Shown: positions 13,853 to 17,355 of the stretch, piece by piece | Layout of the letters: the number at the start of each line of letters is the position of its first letter | Position numbering within the stretch: the first letter of the stretch is position 1 | Assembly: GCA_023431245.1 (NCBI GenBank) | Contig: JAEYXO010000302.1 | Coordinates: 1-17,355, forward strand | DNA from: Pseudomonadota bacterium | Lineage (GTDB): Bacteria > Pseudomonadota > Gammaproteobacteria > Burkholderiales > SG8-41 | Reading direction: 5' to 3' | Length of the DNA stretch: 17,355 nucleotides | The notes under the pieces: model-generated | What the model saw: only the letters and a program-made list of their open reading frames with translations | Database searches by the model: none | Told to the model about the DNA's origin: nothing | Position numbers and translations under genes: made by a program

Positions 13853-14592
13853 GCGCGAACCTCGCTCCCGGCACGCTGTACCTGCTGCCGACCGGTCTTG
13901 GCGAATCCGCGCTCGCGGACGTGCTGCCGGAGCCGGTGCTGGCAACGGCCGGCCGGCTGCTCCACTTCATCGCCGAAAACCCGAAGTCGGCGCGCGCCTT
14001 TCTGAAACAGGCCGGTTATCCGCGCCCCCTGGCCGAAGCCGCGATCACCACGCTCGACAAGAACACGCCGGTGCTGGCCATTCCCGGATTGCTCGAGCCG
14101 CTGCTGCGGGGCTTCGATGCCGGGCTGCTGTCGGAAGCGGGATGCCCGGCTGTCGCCGATCCCGGCGCCCTGCTGGTGCGCGCCGCGCACCGGGCCGGCA
14201 TTCCTGTCGTGCCGCTGGTCGGCCCCTCATCCATCCTGCTGGCGCTGATGGCATCAGGCCTCAATGGCCAGCGTTTCGCCTTCCACGGTTACCTGCCCGT
14301 AGACAACGCGGCACGCACGGGACGCCTGCGTGAGCTGGAGCGGCGTTCGCGGCAGGATGACGCCACGCAGATTTTCATCGAAACGCCCTACCGCAATGAC
14401 ACCGTGCTGCGCGCGGTGCTCGACAGTTGCGCGCCGGACACGCTGCTCTGCGTCGCAAGCGACCTGACACAGCCGTCCGCACAGGTGCGCACGCAACAGA
14501 TCCGCGACTGGCGGAAGAAGCCGGTCTCGATTGACAGGCGCCCCTCGGTATTCCTGGTCTACGCCGGAAACGGGACGAGGGAAACCCGCTAG
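13849..14592 (+). CDS. RsmI-like SAM-dependent methyltransferase (tetrapyrrole methylase superfamily)
   Basis: This 247-residue protein has the RsmI-like fold motifs: SEAGCPAVADPGALLVRAA (95-113), VPLVGPSSILLALMASGL (121-138), RFAFHGYLP (142-150) and IETPYRN (178-184). True RsmI 2'-O-methylates C1402 of 16S rRNA. Here the N-terminus reads LYLLPTGLGES in place of the usual TPIGNL-type motif, so it is the divergent paralog commonly next to maf in betaproteobacteria, whose substrate is unknown to me. The start is TTG at 13849, overlapping the maf stop in TTGA; AGGAAGG lies about 12 bp upstream. Its TAG stop overlaps the convergent sppA stop. Family firm, target unknown. Confidence 0.9.
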   Translation: MSANLAPGTLYLLPTGLGESALADVLPEPVLATAGRLLHFIAENPKSARAFLKQAGYPRPLAEAAITTLDKNTPVLAIPGLLEPLLRGFDAGLLSEAGCPAVADPGALLVRAAHRAGIPVVPLVGPSSILLALMASGLNGQRFAFHGYLPVDNAARTGRLRELERRSRQDDATQIFIETPYRNDTVLRAVLDSCAPDTLLCVASDLTQPSAQVRTQQIRDWRKKPVSIDRRPSVFLVYAGNGTRETR

Positions 14593-15542
14593 CGGATGTT
14601 GAAACTGCCGATCCCGCCCAGCCTGACCAGCGTTTCCGCGGCAGCGGCGCCGAACCGCCGCGCAAACCGCTCGGCGATGTTTTCCTGCTGCGTGTAGTCG
14701 ACGATGTCCTCTGCCTTGATCACTTCACGAGCCACGTAATCCAGGCTGCCCAGCGCATCGGCAAGGCCGAGATCTATGCTCTTCTGCCCGACCCACAGCA
14801 GGCCCGAGAACATCTCCGGGGTTTCCTTCAGGCGTTTGCCGCGCCCCTGGCGAACCACGGAAATGAACTGCTGGTGGATGTCGTCGAGCATGGTTTCGGC
14901 ATGCACCGTCTGTTCGGGCTGGATCGGCGAGAACGGATCCAGGAAACCCTTGTTCTTGCCGGCGGCCAGCAGCCGGCGTTCGACGCCGAGTTTCTCCATC
15001 GTGCCGGTAAAGCCGAAACCGTCCATCAGCACGCCGATCGATCCGATGATGCTCGCCTTGTCGACGTAGATCCGGTCGGCCGCGGCGGCGATGTAATAAC
15101 CGCCGGAGGCGCAGACGTCCTCGACCACCGCATACAGCGGCACTTCCGGATGTTTGCTGCGCAGGCGTTTGATTTCGTCATTGATGTAACCCGCCTGCAC
15201 CGGGCTGCCGCCGGGACTGTTGATGCGCAGGATCACGCCTTTGGTGTTCCTGTCCTTGAACGCCGCCTGCATCCCCGCGATCACCTTGTCGGCGCTGGCC
15301 ATCGAGCCCGGCGCAATGACTCCCGACACATCGACCAGAGCGGTATGGCTGCCCTTGGACACTTCGCTGCCGCCGAACCAGCCCATGCCGATGAACAGCA
15401 GCGCGAACAGGTACAGCAGCACCATCATCTTGAAGAACATGCCCCACTGGCGCGAACGGCGCTGCTCCTGGATGGCAGCAAGTGCCACCTTTTCCAGCAC
15501 GGCACGTTCCCACTGGGGACCGGAAGCTTGCGGGTCTGACAT
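14589..15542 (-). CDS. sppA: Signal peptide peptidase SppA (S49 family, single-domain form)
   Basis: This 317-residue membrane-anchored serine protease degrades leftover signal peptides and perhaps misfolded membrane proteins. After a cytoplasmic N-terminus there is one transmembrane segment (about 36-56), then the S49 domain with INSPGGSPVQAGYI (108-120). The nucleophile is Ser146 in EDVCASGGYYIAAAADRIYV, and the general base is Lys198 in the GKNKGFLDPFSP segment. The length fits the single-domain (Bacillus-like) SppA rather than the 67-kDa E. coli form. The ATG at 15542 has AAAGGA 6-7 bp upstream within an AT-rich leader. It ends inside the stop codon of the convergent methyltransferase gene. 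Confidence 0.94.
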   Translation of the reverse strand: MSDPQASGPQWERAVLEKVALAAIQEQRRSRQWGMFFKMMVLLYLFALLFIGMGWFGGSEVSKGSHTALVDVSGVIAPGSMASADKVIAGMQAAFKDRNTKGVILRINSPGGSPVQAGYINDEIKRLRSKHPEVPLYAVVEDVCASGGYYIAAAADRIYVDKASIIGSIGVLMDGFGFTGTMEKLGVERRLLAAGKNKGFLDPFSPIQPEQTVHAETMLDDIHQQFISVVRQGRGKRLKETPEMFSGLLWVGQKSIDLGLADALGSLDYVAREVIKAEDIVDYTQQENIAERFARRFGAAAAETLVRLGGIGSFNIR

Positions 15543-15550
15543 ATAATATC

Positions 15551-15572
15551 CTTTAAAAACAATAACTTATAA
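15551..15572 (-). repeat. AT-rich spacer motif in the sppA leader
   Basis: Positions 15551-15566 read CTTTAAAAACAATAAC on the + strand and match the acpP-upstream sequence 8566-8581 at 15 of 16 positions; the similarity extends to 20 of 22. It lies 9 bp before the sppA start on the - strand and contains part of its AAAGGA ribosome site. The whole gph-sppA spacer (15543-15601) is A/T-rich near sppA. Many relatives have a Rieske-type gene in this gap, and it is missing here. Confidence 0.5.
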
Positions 15573-15601
15573 AATACCGCCGGGCAAAAAACGGAAACTC
15601 A

Positions 15602-16258
15602 TTATCGCCGCAACAACAGCCAGTCACGCAAGCCCTGCAACTCGTCCAGCATCGCCAGGGGACGGCAGGCCGACAAAGCTGCACGCGGATGCGCACCATA
15701 GGTTACAGCGACCGCAGCCACCCCTGCGGCGCCCGCCATCTCCAGATCATGCGTCGTATCGCCGATCATCACCGTCTCCGCGGCGGTCGCCGCCAGCGTG
15801 TCCATCACCGCCTGCAGCATGCCGGGATGCGGTTTCGAGAAGCCCTCATCGGCACAGCGCGTGGTGTCGAAACAACCCGCGAGCCCGGTCTCCTCCAGCG
15901 CGCGGTCCAGCCCGCGCCGGCTTTTGCCGGTCGCCACCGCCAGCAAAAAGCCGCGCTCGCGCAGTTCGTGAATCATTTCCGCAGCTCCCGGGAACAGGAC
16001 AGTACCGCGATCACGCAGCAGAAAATGGTGTCGGTAGAGTTCGAGCAGCCGCGGATATTGCTCCGGTTGCAGGTCGGGTACGGCGTACGCCAGCGCATCC
16101 CTCAGTCCGAGGCCGATCACGTAACGTGCCTGCTGGTCGGCTGGCACCGCGACACCCATCTCGGCGCATGCCGCCTGCAGCGATTCCGCGATGGCCGCCG
16201 CCGAGTCCATCAGCGTGCCGTCCCAGTCGAAGACCAGCAGTTCAAATTTCGGCGTCAT
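15602..16258 (-). CDS. HAD-family phosphatase (phosphoglycolate phosphatase-like)
   Basis: This is a 218-residue HAD hydrolase. Motif I is Asp11 and Asp13 in FDWDGTLMDS, motif II Thr110 in AVATGKS, motif III Lys142 in FSKPHPG, and motif IV Asp167 and Asp171 in MIGDTTHDLEMA. The helical cap between motif I and II is the Gph/PGMB type. Phosphoglycolate phosphatase is the usual name, but the substrate (phosphoglycolate or another small phosphate ester) is not certain. The ATG at 16258 lies inside the end of rluC (17-bp overlap). The next gene, sppA, follows after 59 bp. Confidence 0.9.
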   Translation of the reverse strand: MTPKFELLVFDWDGTLMDSAAAIAESLQAACAEMGVAVPADQQARYVIGLGLRDALAYAVPDLQPEQYPRLLELYRHHFLLRDRGTVLFPGAAEMIHELRERGFLLAVATGKSRRGLDRALEETGLAGCFDTTRCADEGFSKPHPGMLQAVMDTLAATAAETVMIGDTTHDLEMAGAAGVAAVAVTYGAHPRAALSACRPLAMLDELQGLRDWLLLRR

Positions 16259-17207
16259 GGCGCCCCGGCTTGAGACAGGTTTCGATGAAGCCGCGGAGTT
16301 CGGCCGGCAACGGCGCCTCGAACACCAGCTTGGCGCCGCCCAGCGGATGGCGGATGCCGATCCTGGAGGAATGCAGGAACATCCGTTTGAGCCCCTGCTT
16401 CGCCAGTGCCTTGTTCAGCGCGAAATCGCCGTATTTGTCGTCGCCCAGGATCGGATACCCCAGATGGGACAGATGAACCCGGATCTGGTGGGTGCGTCCC
16501 GTTTTCAGTTCGGCATCCAGCAGGCTGTAAGGGCCGACACGGCGCTCCAGGCGGAAAATCGTGATCGCGGCATCACCCGCGGGACCGACATTGACCTTCC
16601 GCTCCCCCGAGGCACGCACCTTTTTTTCCAATGGCAGGTCAACGACGCGCTTGCGTTCCTTCCACAAACCTTTGACCAATGCGAAATAGTGTTTTGACAC
16701 TTCGCCGGCCTGCATCTGGCGGTGCAGTTCGACCAGTGCCGACCTTTTTTTCGCCAGCATCAGCACACCCGAGGTTTCGCGGTCGATGCGATGCACCAGT
16801 TCCAGGAAAGCGTGCCTGGGCCGGGTCTGGCGCAGCGCCTCGATCACGCCGAAACTGACGCCGCTGCCGCCGTGCACCGCCAGGCCGGCCGGCTTGTCGA
16901 TGACCAGCATGGCCTCGTCCTCGAACAGCACCGCGGGCCTGAATCCTGAAGCCGCGGCCACGGCCGGGCGTTCCGCCGGTTGCGCCACCCGTATCGGCGG
17001 AATCCTCAGTTCGTCGCCCGGCTGCAGCCGGTAATCCGGCCCGATCCGGCGGCTGTTGACCCGGACTTCGCCGCTGCGCAGGATCCGGTAAACATGGCTC
17101 TTCGGCACCCCTTTCAGCCGCCGCATCAGATAGTTGTCGATGCGCTGGCCGGCCGAGTCCTCGCCGACGGGCTGCCGCAATGTGGAATCTTTACTTAACT
17201 TGTTCAT
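16242..17207 (-). CDS. rluC: 23S rRNA pseudouridine synthase RluC
   Basis: This is a 321-residue RluA-family synthase; RluC isomerises U955, U2504 and U2580 of 23S rRNA in E. coli. An N-terminal S4 RNA-binding domain spans about residues 21-70 (RIDNYLMRRLKGVPKSHVYRIL), and the catalytic Asp142 lies in LVHRIDRETSGVLM. GRTHQIRVHLSHLGYPILGD and KRMFLHS are standard. The length and S4 domain exclude RluA. The start codon (17207) lies in an AT-rich stretch with no clear Shine-Dalgarno, and it overlaps a divergent + strand promoter. Adjacency to a divergent rne leader, as in E. coli, supports the name. Confidence 0.95.
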   Translation of the reverse strand: MNKLSKDSTLRQPVGEDSAGQRIDNYLMRRLKGVPKSHVYRILRSGEVRVNSRRIGPDYRLQPGDELRIPPIRVAQPAERPAVAAASGFRPAVLFEDEAMLVIDKPAGLAVHGGSGVSFGVIEALRQTRPRHAFLELVHRIDRETSGVLMLAKKRSALVELHRQMQAGEVSKHYFALVKGLWKERKRVVDLPLEKKVRASGERKVNVGPAGDAAITIFRLERRVGPYSLLDAELKTGRTHQIRVHLSHLGYPILGDDKYGDFALNKALAKQGLKRMFLHSSRIGIRHPLGGAKLVFEAPLPAELRGFIETCLKPGRHDAEI

Positions 17208-17218
17208 TTACTTATACT
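17190..17218 (+). promoter_or_regulatory. Divergent + strand promoter, probably for rne
   Basis: TTTACT (17190-17195) and TATACT (17213-17218), separated by 17 bp, match 4 of 6 and 5 of 6 consensus bases. A start near 17225 would give a transcript leaving the window on the + strand. The element overlaps the first codons of rluC, so rluC and the + gene would compete. The downstream gene is not in the window; rne is predicted from the conserved rluC-rne divergence. Confidence 0.45.
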
Positions 17219-17355
17219 TCTTGTGGCTACACTCTTGGCGGACAACGCGGATGCCGAAACCGGCACCTGGGCCCGAGCCCGACGCGAAGGAATTCCGGAA
17301 CTGGTGTGCCCTGCAATGGCTGCCCCCGATACGCGAATGCGGCAAAGGCGCTGTT
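17219..17355 (+). promoter_or_regulatory. Structured 5' leader (putative rne leader), no ORF seen
   Basis: This stretch has no credible coding frame. Two stem-loops lie close together: TGCCG-AAAC-CGGCA (17252-17265) and GGGC-CCGA-GCCC (17269-17280). In E. coli rne has a long structured leader through which RNase E lowers its own mRNA. The structure is visible; the link to rne is from synteny. Confidence 0.35.

Noticed and set aside
16621..16751. Two A7 runs on the coding strand of rluC (16621-16627 and 16745-16751) as frameshift sites
   Set aside because: Both encode Lys-Lys or Lys-Lys-Arg in normal frame; lysine codon use explains them and no useful alternative product follows.

Overview
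This is an ordinary, gene-dense, GC-rich chromosomal segment from a proteobacterium, most likely a betaproteobacterium. Two things support this. The ribosomal protein L32 (no zinc cysteines, MAVQQNKKSPSKRG start) and the Maf, YceD and FabF sequences look betaproteobacterial. The gene order (rluC, maf/yceD, rpmF, plsX, fabH, fabD, fabG, acpP, fabF, pabC, mltG, tmk, holB, tatD) is the classical gamma/beta arrangement also known from E. coli. The order or genus cannot be fixed from the sequence alone. No tRNA, rRNA, CRISPR array, insertion sequence, phage gene or toxin-antitoxin module was found.

Left part (1-1930, + strand): the last 20 codons of an unknown gene, a thiolase (80-1282), a strong 16-bp inverted repeat, a small protein of unknown function (1431-1805) and a probable intrinsic terminator. 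Middle part (1931-13094, - strand): one long series read right to left. It holds yceD, rpmF, plsX, fabH, fabD, fabG, acpP, fabF, pabC, mltG, tmk, holB, tatD and a secreted ankyrin-repeat protein. A near-consensus sigma-70 promoter sits directly in front of yceD, and a second candidate promoter sits before acpP. The series joins phospholipid and fatty-acid synthesis (plsX, fab genes, acpP) to a ribosomal protein, folate synthesis (pabC), glycan-strand termination (mltG), dTMP supply (tmk) and DNA replication (holB). Many neighbours overlap by about 4 bp.

Right part (13265-17355): maf (YceF type) and an RsmI-like methyltransferase run on the + strand, divergent from yceD. They meet sppA tail to tail, with both stop codons inside one CTAG. 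sppA, a gph-like HAD phosphatase and rluC are on the - strand. The last about 150 bp hold a divergent + strand promoter and structured leader, by synteny probably that of rne, whose coding region lies outside the window.

I do not see a new defence, mobile or biosynthetic system. The points worth a second look are regulatory or structural. They are: a recurring AT-rich motif confined to spacers and gene ends; three tandem GTAATT units upstream of acpP; a probably leaderless or near-leaderless yceD-rpmF operon; inverted and direct repeats in the maf/yceD divergent region; the large hairpin after the thiolase; an A8 run in holB; and the fully interlocked sppA/methyltransferase ends.
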